This document shows, piece by piece, positions 36,291 through 48,962 of a stretch of DNA of 64,000 bases (the first letter of the stretch is position 1; the number at the start of each line of letters is the position of its first letter). This DNA comes from Sipunculus nudus (lineage: Eukaryota; Annelida; Sipuncula; Golfingiida; Sipunculidae), in assembly GCA_026874595.1 (NCBI GenBank), contig CM049306.1, positions 82,424,142 to 82,488,141 on the forward strand, given 5' to 3'. The notes under the pieces were generated by a model that had not been told where the DNA came from, did not search any database, and saw only the letters and a program-made list of their open reading frames with translations. Made by a program: the position numbers and the translations under genes.

Positions 36291-39200
36291 ATGTTTCCAA
36301 TGAAAATCATTGTTTATTTTTTATGATACGTCGGTAGGGGGGATACTGCCGTTGGAAATATTTGCGTGACAAATAACTGCGTTTGAAAAGGGCAACTTAT
36401 CATTTTACTTTCTCCTGTGGCTGTCAAAATTAAAACCATCCATCTCTGAAAGAGCTGAGCAAAACAAAAATACTTTGTCGCAGCTCATTTGAATCAGCCA
36501 TATTGCACAGCCGTTCGTCAAACCTGAGGCCAAGCGTTATTGTCAACCCGATAAAGCTCGTATAGTTTTTATATCCTAATTTAATAATATTAGCAAATAA
36601 ACCAGCCATTTTGGACCGTATTTATCAGTAGATGGTCAATGCTGTCCTTCTATAGATCCACCTGCAAATTGTTGCCTTATTTATTGAACCGCTGTGCTTA
36701 GATAATTAGAACGCCGGACGCCTCGGCGTTGGTTACGCGCCACACTTACTTCAGGTTAATTTGAGGCCACCCAGCACAGATGCAGAGCGGGGATGATTAA
36801 AAAGTATGTGATAGGGGGCCTGGAGATAAGTGATTTATGGATACTCTTTATGCTTTATTATTAACCGAAGATGTGTCGCCATAAATTAAATTTTCTGAGC
36901 TATTTAAGGGAGGATTTGGTTTCTGTATATGGCCACATGAGGATTCTAGCGTTAAAAGGATGTATTCAAACCCGCTTTCATAAGAATTAAAAAAAATATT
37001 TTATCTTATGCTTGAATTTTTCTTTTTATAATTTATAAAAGGGACCTATTTACATACCAGATATGATAATCATACACTAAACGAAATATGGTGTTTTCTC
37101 ATTAAAATATTATGGTATATGTCAATACTTTATTCTTACTTTGTTATTTCGCCATTTGCTTACCCCTGCACAACAAGTGGGAAAAAATCGTACCGGGCGC
37201 GATCAGTGGTGCAAAATAGAATCATAGCGTGCCAACTGGCGGCTGTACCGCGCGACTTCAATAATCAAGATTTTCCAAATTTCCAGCCGGTGTTTATTTT
37301 GTTTTTCATCTTTCATGTTAATTCTTCATGTTGGCAGTCGCGCATGCGCAAGATTGGACTTCTGGTCATGTAGTCTTGGTATGATAAACAGGCACACGTA
37401 GACAGTGTTTATTAACACACATAACCATAACAACCTATAAAATGGTGAACTTTTGATAGTCAGATATAACAAAAGATAGCATATCATTAATTGGTAAATG
37501 AGAAATTTAGGTAATTTTTGGGAAATTGACATGTGGACAGTTAAGAAAAAAATAATACTGCTTCATTTAATTAGCATATGATTGAATAGAAAACAAACAT
37601 TTATGCTTATTAGGCGGATATGTAACGTGTGCTATGTAATGTACTGGAGTGATTTTATTGTGAAACTTTTGTGTTAAGAAAAAAAAATGTATTAATGGAG
37701 TTATTTCAAAGATTTATATACCTTTTTGCCTATTTTTGTCTGCTGTAATACTGTCTTGTAGAATGCTTTATATAAATATATTTAATATGTTTTTCCCGAA
37801 TGCCCATCAATAAATTTATTTCTTGAAGAATTCGACACATAGGAATTTTCCTTTATTTATTTTTCTTTTATTAATAAGCATCATGTAATCTACATGGAGA
37901 GTCTGATTGGAACCAGACGGTTTCTTTGTTCCGGAATCAAATAGAATATAACTGTCAGGACCTCTGTATAAAATAACTTGTCCCAGACGGAGTTGAATCA
38001 ACCATTTGTATGGTCGCTGCGTGTATTCATCATCGTTCAAACACTTCCGGTGTCACATCAAATAAAAGACTCCATATATTCTGTCAAAGATTTATTATAG
38101 AATCCGTGTTGGCACACTGCGTCACCGAAGGATTATTAATGGAGATATGATTCAAAGCGCGGGGCGACAGAAAGATGGTCTTGTCAGCGAAGTTAACTCT
38201 TTCTTAGGCCTCGCTTTGGTCGGGGATTCGCCTGCCTCGAATGAGTAAAAACAGCGCGGCATAATGATGAGGTGTTTGCAATATTGTGTTTGACCGTTTA
38301 TGTGTGCAACTGAAATTGCCTTCCACACTACAGAAACCAATCATATTAAATTCTCATATGTAGCGAGGAATGAGAAAAAATAAGTCAGATCAAATACGCC
38401 ACGGCTTGGGCGGATTCGTGCACCCGATGGATGAATATGATATGCCTCCGAACCACTGTTATTAGATTATTTAACACAAGTGTGATGGATTACAATGTTG
38501 CTTTGATGTACAAAAAAAGCGGCGAGAAGTCCACGCTTCTGGTCTCGAAGAAAATTAAATTCAAACATCTAGGAAATACACAGAAGCGTGCGGTAGACGC
38601 TCTGTTGAGACAATGGCGCCCCGAGCTCTCTCACTCCGTACGGAACTCGACTCCACAGGAGTTTATTTCCCCCTCTGGAAAAACAGTCAGCTTGAAAATA
38701 GTCCGGCTCTGTTCTCATAATCCCCGCAGAGCGTTTGTCAGACATGCTTATCTGAATCTGAGCTCCAGCTTGTTGTTCTGCGGGGATATATAGTTTGGAC
38801 AACTGGTCACCCTGGATTAAACGATAGTCTCAAGCTGTGCCGTATCATATGTTAATCATAGCACTGAGAATTGGTGCAGCATGCCAGAGTTCTTGCGTTT
38901 AAGAAATGTTAACAGCTGGGAACTTTTTTTAACACCACCCCGTACTGTTTGTACCATGTACCTTGTACCTATAAACAGGTGCCGTTTTACTTTAAATGAA
39001 AAATCCAGGTACTAAAAAAATGACGCCATTAGAAAAATATTATGTTTATTCATTTCATCGAATGACTTATTTAGGTCTAAAGTGAATGATTATTCTTATT
39101 CTTTTTATTATCATTAATATTATATAAAAACAAATTGAACATTAAAATCATAATATAAACATACGCATTGTACATATATACGTTTTGCATTTATATACCT
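36291..39200. other. No gene; candidate regulatory islands and one 60-bp repeat
   Basis: Stretches at about 36480-36910 and 38100-38830 are GC-richer and look like conserved non-coding DNA in composition, with homeodomain-type ATTA words. 37155-37217 repeats 34255-34313. An NRF1-type palindrome is at 37340-37350. No frame with a recognisable domain was found. Confidence 0.4.
37340..37350. promoter_or_regulatory. NRF1-type palindrome
   Basis: GCGCATGCGCA, with CGCGATCA and CGCGCG-like words about 140 bp upstream. The third such palindrome in the window. No start site is evident. Confidence 0.3.
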
Positions 39201-39216
39201 GTGTTACAAACAATGC

Positions 39217-39345
39217 CACAGACAAGAAATAATATCCACTAAGAAACCTAGTCGTTGTGTTGGTGTACAATTTTAAAATTCCATAGATAATATTTCTTAC
39301 AGAAGTATATAACGAACAGGAGAATCTAACGAAAGCTACAACAGT
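39217..39345 (+). repeat. Direct repeat copy 1 (partner 40031-40147)
   Basis: Shares CCACAGACAAGAA, TAATATC-ACTAA, AACCTAGTC, ATAGATAATATT, GTATATAACGA and TCTAACGAAA with the copy 814 bp downstream. Confidence 0.75.
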
Positions 39346-39355
39346 TTTAAAAACG

Positions 39356-39358
<3 letters not shown>

Positions 39359-39411
<53 letters not shown>
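39359..39411. repeat. (TA)n microsatellite
   Basis: About 52 bp of pure TA. Confidence 0.95.
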
Positions 39412-39413
<2 letters not shown>

Positions 39414-39535
39414 CAAATCTCAAATTTCTTTTCTTTGAATATACAATTTAATTATGATTTTAGAAGTAAAATGCATGGTTCTAACCTCTGTACAATATAT
39501 TTGAATGCTGCTACTTTATGATAATTAATTACTAG

Positions 39536-39800
39536 TTGCCCTTGGCCAGCAATCAAAGGCCAGCTGCGCGTGTCATTAGGGTGGACCATATCGAAGGCTC
39601 ATCAAAGCGGCAGTACACCTTGGTGATACCATTTGCCAATATTTTCGGATCAATACGTCCATGGCCTCGGGTAAAAGCAGCGCGTTTCACCTTAAATACC
39701 GGCATGGGGCACAGGCCTAACGGAAGAAAAAGATCAATTGACGATAAATTAGGGGTTCCTGCGGAGACACCTGCAAAGTGTAGAGGTAGAGCCACTTGAT
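39536..39800. other. GC-richer island open on both strands
   Basis: Open for about 80 codons on both strands, unusual in this AT-rich window. A good acceptor-like sequence precedes a possible minus exon at about 39770, but I found no frame that resembles a known protein. Duplicated flanks enclose it. It could be a conserved non-coding element or an unrecognised exon. Confidence 0.3.
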
Positions 39801-40030
39801 TAAAAGAAGTGAAATCCCTCAGCGCAGATCATATTTAGAAGAGATCACTAAAGCAAATATTCCATTTAATGGAAAACAAAACTTTAACATATGTACATGT
39901 ACAAAACATAGTTTTGCCATTTTGAAATGGTTCATTATGAGTTTTTATTTGTCGACTTCATATGGAGTGAAATGCGCAATATGTATTAAAATACGTAAAT
40001 TTAATAGAAAATGCGTGTGTTTAAAAAAAG

Positions 40031-40147
40031 CCACAGACAAGAATAATATCTACTAATTGAAGGAACCTAGTCATGGTGTAGGTTAAGAATTTCTAATTCA
40101 ATAGATAATATTACGTGTATAACGACAGATGAGTCTAACGAAATATA
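40031..40147 (+). repeat. Direct repeat copy 2 (partner 39217-39345)
   Basis: Same ordered words as copy 1, with single-base differences and small indels. Confidence 0.75.
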
Positions 40148-41139
40148 CTAAAGTCTGAAACATGTCCGTAACACCGTGAAACTTAAATTATTTGATGTTA
40201 TTGAAAAAGACCGAGTAATATTTTTGACCAAAATTCATAGAGGACATTTCACTTCTCACTGTCCTGAACAGTGTTATACAGATGAATATTGCCAAGACAA
40301 AGCAAATATTTTTTCTTGCGAATTCTCTGTCTCTGTGGTCGACCATTAAATATTGATACTGTAATTAAGGTTTACACAAAATGTACGTGTCCCAAAAGCC
40401 TGTTAATCTTGCCGTAAAGATTGCAGATAAGCACTTCAGTAACCCAAGCGCCCAGGTAACTATCAAGGAAGAATAATTGAATGTGTAGCGGTTCCTTTGA
40501 ATTGCCTTCATGCGCCTTCTTGGTATTTTTTTCTGTTTATAAATGTTTTCTGTCGACAGAGGAACAGAAATACACAGTTCTTAATAAACAAATTGCGAAT
40601 AACAATCAAGTGAATAAAAATGTTCAAGGGTATTTATCATTTTACTTTCAGCAAAGCACAAGTGAAATTCAGTCAAGGTTGCTAGTTGAATATTGTGCTC
40701 GAATACAACAAAACTTTCTATAAGTCAAATGTTCGAAACGCATGAAAGAAAGATGAAGTGATAACAATTAAGGTGAATTATTTATTTTCCCAAATTAACG
40801 GGTATCAAAATATCCCGCTGAGAAGAGAATATAAAAGATTTATTGGGTCAAAGACTCATATGGCAAACCCTGCATGGGATATATAGATCATGCAAATCCT
40901 GATCTCTAATGAAAAGCCAGAGAGAAAATTTCTCAGTGCCTCCTACCGGCTGATGTATGCTAAGTAGGCCAACCATCTGGACATGCTTGATCTGCTAAGC
41001 TGTACCGACAATAAACATGGCTAACACACCGGGGCCGCATTATGTTAAAACTGGCGGTACCAGCTGTCGAAGTGTATCAACTAAAACAGGCGTGCATGTT
41101 CAAGGCTGATCAAGGCTGACAGGGGCATGATTGACTTAC
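40148..41139. other. No gene seen
   Basis: AT-rich with a GC-richer part from about 40960. No recognised feature. Confidence 0.45.
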
Positions 41140-41204
41140 CGTCGCTGGATATACAAGAGAGCCAGCAATAATGAGAAGCCAGCGGTCCCTATCCCACTAA
41201 CCAT
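41140..41204 (-). CDS. Possible first coding exon with signal peptide
   Basis: On minus, an ATG (41204-41202) with G at -3 and +4 starts MVSGIGTAGFSLLLALLYIQ, shaped like a secretory signal peptide. After 65 nt the frame meets a perfect donor, CGACG followed by GTAAGTCA (intron from 41139 downward). No confident second exon was found at lower coordinates. The exon sits in a GC-richer island. Chance is possible because the frame is short. Confidence 0.22.
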
Positions 41205-42435
41205 GTCCAGTCTCTTGCCTGCTGGAAGCTTCACAATACAACCAACGCGGCAGCAAGGTGGACCCCGAGAAAGCGGCCATGGGCAGCCCTTCTATTATGA
41301 AAACCCGATCTGCGATTTCAACGAACCACGAAAATTGACTGTCAAATAGGGGCAACCTCTTTGCTTAGTTTGAGTGGGTTTCCTCTTGCCTTTATTGAAA
41401 ATATTTTCTTTAGGTATTTGACATTTATCCGGCTTTGAACTTTAATTTTCAAAGTCATTGCCCTGGAAAGAAGATCATTTCGCCTAGGAAATAATGTTCA
41501 TTTTTCAGCGAAACCTTTTTTTTATTTGCAATGCAAACTACCAGTTCAAGGCAATATTAAAATAGGAGGCCTATAAAGTTACAAAGTTGAATTTAGAAAC
41601 AATTCAGGAGAGCTTAATTGAATATGTTTTACAGGATTCCTGATGATTAAATGGTGAGTTTTGCAGACAGTTACATTATCACAGTAACACTTCCATCTGT
41701 CCTATTCATAAGCACGTCTTTAACACGTGAAGAACTCTCAGCAACTTCATAACAAGAGACTTCGGGATTAAAGAACTCAGAGTAGCACTGATTGTCAGGT
41801 AAAGAACGCCAACATTATCATGATCAGAACTGCTGGATTAATTACCAAAGAGTAACTCTGATATGTTGGTGATACAGGGCCATGTTTAATTTAGTAAGTT
41901 AATGCGAGATCAGTTTCAAAGCAGATGGATGAATACTGCCTTCTGTAGTGTAAAGAATCATAATTTATGGAGTCCTTATGTCAAGTTACACGCATGGTAG
42001 AATATATCGCTATTGAAACTTATCCTACAATTTAACTAACCGTCAGAAACCTCTCTTTCCCCGAGGAAATAGATCTGTGAAAGGAACAGCAGTTATCTAT
42101 AAATCTGTAGATATACATATAACTAAATAACTCAAATGAAAAGAGGTTTCCTTAATTTCATGTTCCATTCGATTTAATACATGCCAGGTTGCTGACACTT
42201 CTTTTCACATATGAAATTTTAAAGATTGTTTTTCTACTCTTGCGATATTCCAACTACTGACACAAGAAACATCGTTATTCCATGAACTTAGCGTCATGTC
42301 ACAATATTAATGCGATATTCTCTAGTCTTTCGTGCCATTGACGTTGATCTGGTATATGACTGTTTCTTCTGTAAAGATCCTAACATACTCTGATTTATAT
42401 AAATATTAATCCTAAGGCACTAATCTCTATACTTT
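41205..42435. other. No gene seen
   Basis: The part at 41205-41350 belongs to the GC-richer island around the possible exon. The rest is AT-rich without recognised features. Confidence 0.45.
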
Positions 42436-42590
42436 TATGACAGAGCTTTATAAGGCCCTTCCGTTATAATTTCCGTGAGACCGGACGCAGCGACCTCTAA
42501 AAGAATTTGCTAAAATAAATCTGTATGATTTGGACAGAGTAATTTCTGTGCGACCTGGTGCAGTGATCCCTGAGAGTTTATGACAGTATA
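42436..42590 (+). repeat. Tandem duplication, 73-bp unit
   Basis: TAATTTCCGTGAGACC at 42467 recurs as TAATTTCTGTGCGACC at 42540. A GCAG-GA-CC word follows both, and TTATGACAG occurs near the start of the first unit and the end of the second. Confidence 0.7.
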
Positions 42591-43190
42591 CCATCTACAA
42601 GGTCGTGATATAATTATAAAACTGTGCTCTGAAGCTGTGGCCAACTTTAAGTTTATTATTTCTTACGATTTCTTCGTAAAAAAATGTGACACAATTATCT
42701 TCAGAGCTCCCTGATGCAATTCACTTATAAATGGCGCCGATATGATGATTTCATAAATGATCTGTACTACGATTTTATTTTCCTCCAATTACAGGATATA
42801 TTTATATATGTATATATATATATAAGTTGAAAGGGAAATCTTCTTTAAATTATATTTACAATTGTTTGAACATTCGTCTTTACAATAAGTATATATCATA
42901 AAATTCATCAATACGTTTATCACACTTTTTCATTTCGCAGACCAACGGAAAATACCAGCAGTCACATCATTCCATAATAACCCCACATTCTATAACCAGG
43001 ATCGCTTTACTAATCAGCTTACCTGAATCAGGTATTTGTATAGCGTTTATCTTTGCTTTGTTTGTTGGCCGAGATTTTTTTTTATCATTCTAGGGTCTGG
43101 AGAAAATTTATGGCGTCCGGTATGTCTGTGGCTGACGTTTTCTTACTTTCTTCTCGTATCTCTCTCTGGTCTCTCTCTCTGGTCTCTCTC

Positions 43191-43194
<4 letters not shown>
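42591..43194. other. No gene; CT-rich end
   Basis: A short TA tract lies at about 42797-42824. A CTCTCTCTGGT motif repeats three times at about 43157-43194, just before the next TA tract. One exon-like open stretch is discussed under rejected items. Confidence 0.45.

Positions 43195-43244
<50 letters not shown>
43195..43244. repeat. (TA)n microsatellite, left of MITE
   Basis: Pure TA, broken by the MITE and resuming on its other side. Confidence 0.95.
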
Positions 43245-43247
<3 letters not shown>

Positions 43248-43408
43248 CGTTGTGTCGAAGTCGAAGGGACCCTAAGAAAACTTCGACACATCCGTGGTTC
43301 GCGTTTTATTTGGTAAAAATTTAACTAGAGTTTTCCGGAATAACGTGTCTGTAACTTCGACATAAGCGGGATATTCGACTTAAGCGAGTTCGACTCAACG
43401 AGGTTTCA

Positions 43409-43411
<3 letters not shown>
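43245..43411. mobile_element. pogo-like MITE inside (TA)n
   Basis: The right end, read inward on minus, is CAGTGAAACCTCGTTGAGTC. The left end matches it from CCTCGTTGTGTCGAAGTC, with its first bases replaced by TA repeat. The CAGTGAAACCTC terminus is typical of Tc1/mariner-pogo MITEs, which insert at TA. 167 bp with no coding capacity. Confidence 0.7.

Positions 43412-43461
<50 letters not shown>
43412..43461. repeat. (TA)n microsatellite, right of MITE
   Basis: Pure TA, almost the same length as the tract on the left side of the MITE. Confidence 0.95.
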
Positions 43462-43462
<1 letters not shown>

Positions 43463-43544
43463 GGAGTCTGACATAAAAAGCGTCAGTTAAAAAAATTCTT
43501 CTCTGTCTACTAGACCGCGTGGCATATTTGTTTACCTTCTTCCA

Positions 43545-43599
43545 GGGAGCCCCTCCACCGCCCCCCCCCCTCCTTCCTTAGATCATGCGTCCGCCCTTG
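43545..43599 (-). mobile_element. hAT-like MITE end
   Basis: Read inward on minus from 43599 it begins CAAGGGCGGACGCATGATC, followed by a G-run. This is the third hAT-like terminus in the window. The far end was not identified. Confidence 0.4.
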
Positions 43600-46500
43600 T
43601 AATGAAAGGCGTTGTCCACGACTGTCAGTGATCTTGCTTGAGTATAACTTTCCCTTGGGCAAGGCCATGTATTTGAATAATACAAACCAGAGCCTCTTAT
43701 TCACATAATCGGATATTCTGATGTTTATCATTTGATTGCACGTTGCTACTGCTGATGATACTCAACACTCATAACCTTATCTAATGACATCTATAATTCT
43801 ACAGGACGGGGTCCTCGGTGACTTTCCTCTAGTGCTTATTCATTATCGTTCCTGTATTTCGTTATAATTTTACCTATTCTCATGTATCTGTATACCAGTA
43901 TTATCCAGTATCATAATCCTCTTTAATATCTCACAGTCGATGCAACATTTGAATAATGGGAGACTGTTCGGAGCATTAAGATCGTACGTCAGGACATTTT
44001 TACATTTATCATCTTTTCTTTAAGTCATTGTTTCGCTACGAAATTGAAAAAAAAAAATACTTTGCTAGAACAATTGAGCTTGGTTTACGGAATGGAATGG
44101 AACAAGACAAGATGCTGTAGTTGAATGTAATAAGCAAGATAAGATAATTAGAGGTTCTGGAGTCCTTATCAAGATGCTAAAACTCACCAATAAGACTAAT
44201 TTGACACGATAATATCTGTCGGTTTCCAGAAAGAAACCAGCCTGTGTTCAGAGATAACGACGCAGAGATAGATGAACCCGCGCCGTGTTGCTAATTAGCA
44301 CGACTGTCCTTCAAACATCTTATCACTGGTATGCGCGTATTTTCCCATAAAATGTAAACAGTGTCTTAGAAATCTCCACAATACTTTTATGATGGGTAAT
44401 TTCGTAATTACGAGATGGGATAAAAAACCGTCACACCAGTTCAATACATAACAAGAGATGGTGGAGGGGCATCGTTTTCTGAAATCTGATTGGTTACTTA
44501 ATTACAAATGGCCGCCATGTTTTTTTTCTAGTGATTTATCAGCGCGAGATTATGTTCGTATTGATTGGCGTAGAACAAAGGAAAAGGAACCGTAAATAAA
44601 TGGCCACCTTCCAGAAGTGACATCACACACTGCGCTGAAAGGTCAAGGCCGTGCTCGAAGACCGGCATCATTCCCTCGGGTCTTTTTAATGGCACGTGTC
44701 AATGTCATCATTTTCACATCAGATTTTGTTAGCAGACATGAAATTACGGGGGTGTCTGGGGAAAACGTGCACAGAATAGCAAACATCCAGTTCCAATCCA
44801 TTATAGTGGTGTCTGCCGTACTTGTCGTCAACAAGCATTTCATTTAGTTATGATGGTTTTATTTCAAACCATGCTAAGGCTTGGCACTTACAAGTTTTGT
44901 TTATTAATTAGTCCTTTTATATATCTAATAACTGCAAATACTGATTAAATATATAAAAATTGTGTATGTGGGAAGAGGAAAGTAAGATTATTAAAAAGTC
45001 AAATATAGAAGAATTTTAAAAGTAAAAGTCGCCAGCACAATTGAATTAATCAGAGAGAATACTAATTCGTCATTTTTGGGAAACGCGTACATTTTTCGAT
45101 ACATGAATTTTTACAGCTTTTTTTGGCGTGCAGGAACTTAAAAAGGTAGTCGCAGTTTAAAATACAAAAAAAATATAAAATTTGATTATCGTGCTTTTAA
45201 CGATTAACCAGTCTTGGTTTTGTTTGCAGGTTTCACTGAAATCACTCTTACTTGTTTAGTTCATCAGATATTGGTTTTGAATGTAAATCCATAATGAGTT
45301 ATACCACTTTATAATTATCATCATGGCAAGTAGCATGAAGGGTTCTCACATACAAATTGATAAATGCATTAGTTACAAATTTTAACAGAGGTTTTAATGA
45401 AGATTCTCACAATATTATCTTGAAGATAATTTATTTAAAACCTTTATAAGTCTTATATTAATATATATATATATATACGCTGAGCAGAATCTGGCTTGGG
45501 TCCCAATCGAGACCTTGAGTACTTTCTCTTGAAACTGCTCTACTTAAAATCACTGCCTGATTCTCAGCTGCAGTTTAAAGGCCTACAAGGGATCTTTTTA
45601 TTAAAATACCTGATATTACTAACGCTGTTAATTCCACTGTGCGGCTTTTTTCTAAAAATATAAATACGAATTATGATTGTTTTGGTTTTCCTAAGATTAC
45701 ACGTGTCCTTATGTTTTTCGTGTTTTAATGATTTTATCCCAGCATGTCTTAAAGACAACCACGCAAAAGTGCCCTTTATTTGCAACATAACGTTAATCCT
45801 CTGTAATTTTAAAATATTGTATTTTTTATTTGGTCTTATTATTTTTAACATCTCTTCTTCATTTTCCCTTCATTCGCTGCTCATCGGATCGTCTTCTATG
45901 AACCTCACCCTTTTATAAAGATATCACTCTTGTATGACTACCGTTTTCATATGTAAAAAACTAATAAAAACATTTGTCATTTTCAGAATTTACTCATTAA
46001 ATTAATGAAAGATGCTTATTGATTTTATCTATTCTCTTCACTTATACATATTTTTTTTGTTTTTTGTTGAATCGCTTATTTTATTTAAATCAATAATATT
46101 AATTACTCCAACTTCATTAACGAATCCGAAATCCTGTAGTATATTAGAAAAAAAATCATGTCTGTTAGAATATACTAAGCAGTTTTTATCTCATCTTAAT
46201 CAAACCTTAGCGATAAAGATAAATTGGAAGAGATATAGATACATATCCTCCGTAAGGTCCACAGGGCATATAATATCAGTTTTGAAAGAGTAGTGACACG
46301 TAAACAAATTGTTGGAGGAAACGATGGCTCCTTGCTCTCGGTACGTAGCCTAATTAGACGATAATTAATTATGTTTCTTTTCAACGTCAACTGTCACAGC
46401 AGTTGTTCCATTGTACCATTAGCAGGAACAAAACCATCATTACATCTGATTGAAACATAGTCATTAAAGATTGTAACCAAAATTAGACATGGTAGGCGGC

Positions 46501-48825
46501 GGGTTTTGCTCATTCACGAGGCCAGACATAGTGGGCTGTCAAAGGCAACCACCTGTAATTAGATATTCCTCTGTAATATTAATATGAGCTAATATTCAAT
46601 TTACCATACGTTTAAATAAATGCCGGGAACATTCAATATCCAGTTTTGTTTGTGAATAGAAACGGTTCTGCATCACTAAGTCTTAACTAGAACACCCCAA
46701 TCTTTGACAAACAATTCTTGAATTGACCTATCCACAATAGCCAAATTGCAGCGCCTTTTTAACCTTATTATTATGATGAGCCCCAAAAACGCTCTACACT
46801 GAAGGTCTTCCATGCCTATGGTAGCGAAAGTGTTTACTTAATAATAACACCACAAGGCTCGGTGGCGTATGACGTCGCATTGCCTGACGTCATCAACTGG
46901 TATCGCTGTTCTCAATTGTTGAATATATCGCAGTGATTTGTGAATTGTCTTGCAATATTTTGGATTATTTGTCTCATACGAATTACGTGTCAGGTAGACA
47001 TTATTATTCACTTGTTAGTCGGAGGAATGGCTCCTGCAACCATCGCCTAGAACCTATTATACTGTCTCCTTTATATAAAAAAAATATCTCGGAAAACATG
47101 CCGACATGGGTACTGGTAAAGACTACACGTGTTCTTTTTAACGGGGCCTGTCAAATTATGTAAAATTTTGTTTTTGTCAGATGACTGACGCTTCACTTTG
47201 GTTAAGGTTACCTGATTGGTTGCACGTCAGTCCAGAAGCTTATGATTATTCATTGAATGAATCGATTAAGGTCACATAAAGTTCATGGATAAATCACTTG
47301 GAGGATGCTGCTTGTATTAAAAAGAAATAACCAATCTTTGTTGCATGCTTCAAAGGAAATCACTTGTTGAAGATGTACATAAGTCGAAAAACCGTTTTCC
47401 TGGGTTCCGTGATTGCCAGTAGAGCTTCGGACGCTTCAATATTTTTATGAATTAATCCAAGGCAAATATAGTATACAAATAATATATTTTTTACTCTGCG
47501 TTGCTTAATGTTAAGTAAACCAACAGAAGATTCGAAAACCAATAGGAAATCTAGGATTTGTCTATAACCAATTCATCAGTTAATCAGTAGGTTTCCAAGT
47601 TAAGATGACCTTTAAGTTTAATGACACAATAGCCTAACCATATCCTACAGTGTGTTTAGTATTGACTGTTCAAGCTGTCCCATTGCGATATGCACGTGGT
47701 CTTCACACCTCCATTTTGAAGTGTTTGCGTTTTTCATTTCTGCAAAGTAACTGCCTTCTTGTAACCACAGAAACCAGTCCGATAAGGCTTTTTTTTTGAG
47801 AGGCAATTTTACGGTTCAACAAGGCTGAAAACGTACTTCCCGCGTATCCTTATATCATAATCCCCGGCAGTTATAATGATTTCTATGTTCGTAAACCTCA
47901 AATTATTATAATTGCTGATTTTCAGCGATCCATCTTGTTGATAAACCTGGCGTTATGTTTGTCCAGCAGGCCTTTCATTGATATATTCCACCGTATTCTT
48001 TGTATTAGATCGATTGAATCTACGCCAATGATAGCCAATTGATGTACTATTCATTAAGGCCCAAAATAGAATTGTCTATCGAGCGATCATGGTTGGTTAT
48101 TCTAACTGCGCACAGAAAGTTTGCCTCCAGGGCTGCTACTTAGAACACTAGACCTGCGCTCTGACCAAGTTGTTCTACCAAAGGACCGGCACAGATCAAT
48201 GGAGCAATTGCCATTCTGCAACCGTAGTGAGTAAAAGTATTTGTTCTTACTGAATGTGTGAAACATTTTATGCTCAGCTGGTTGTTAAAGGCGATTTCTT
48301 TAGGACGCTTATTGTATGTTTGAGACAATCCAACTACATTTACAGACCATAAGATTCTTGGCAGCAAGATTCGGGGCAAGCTCTTGTTTCTTATGAGTAT
48401 ATATGTACGTCCTCCATTTAGAGCTCCGTATCAGTATTCTTTGTCCCCCTTCCTAGATTTCAAATACCAAAATGTTTTGATTTAAGATAAGAACTTAAGG
48501 TTCCATTTTTGTTTCAGCCTTGCACTACACTTTAATCATTTATTTTAGGTTCTTTTTATCACTGAGAACTAAACCACTGGTTCAAATTTACTCCATTTTG
48601 CGCTTGATGTATCAGTAAGGTACATGAATATATATTGTATATAATTCTGGATGAAATAAATATTTTATATCTAACATACCCCATAGAAGTATTACAATGC
48701 GACCTGGTAAAAGGCTTGGTAAACGAAAATAAAGAATTAATGATGTAACGATATAAATGTCACACGCGTGCCTTATTATTATTAATCTTATAATTCTGCT
48801 CCTGTTTCTTAGTTTGTTCTTCTCT
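43600..48825. other. No gene; several regulatory-like islands
   Basis: Stretches at about 44430-44850, 46440-46640, 46830-46920 and 47930-48400 have exon-like composition, but their open frames carry no recognisable domain. The stretch at 46870-46905 includes two GACGTC words. The remainder is AT-rich, with a short TA tract near 45456. Confidence 0.4.
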
Positions 48826-48962
48826 TATTCTTCTTCTTCTTCTACTACTACTGCTACTACTACTACTACTACTTATTATTATTATTATTATTATTATTAG
48901 TGGTAGTAGTGGTAAAAAAATTCTAATACTTTTTATCATTATTATTATTATTATTATTATTA
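48826..48962. repeat. Compound trinucleotide repeat
   Basis: TTC, TAC and TTA repeats follow each other, then an interrupted stretch and a second ATT repeat. Confidence 0.95.

Noticed and set aside
38431-38793. 120-codon plus-strand frame
   Set aside because: No domain or supporting splice sites, and the opposite strand is also open for 77 codons over much of it.
42941-43031. Exon-like 91-nt stretch with acceptor ATTTCGCAG and donor-like GTATTTG
   Set aside because: One frame is open for 30 codons, but the donor is weak, the translation is unlike any family I know, and no partner exon was found.
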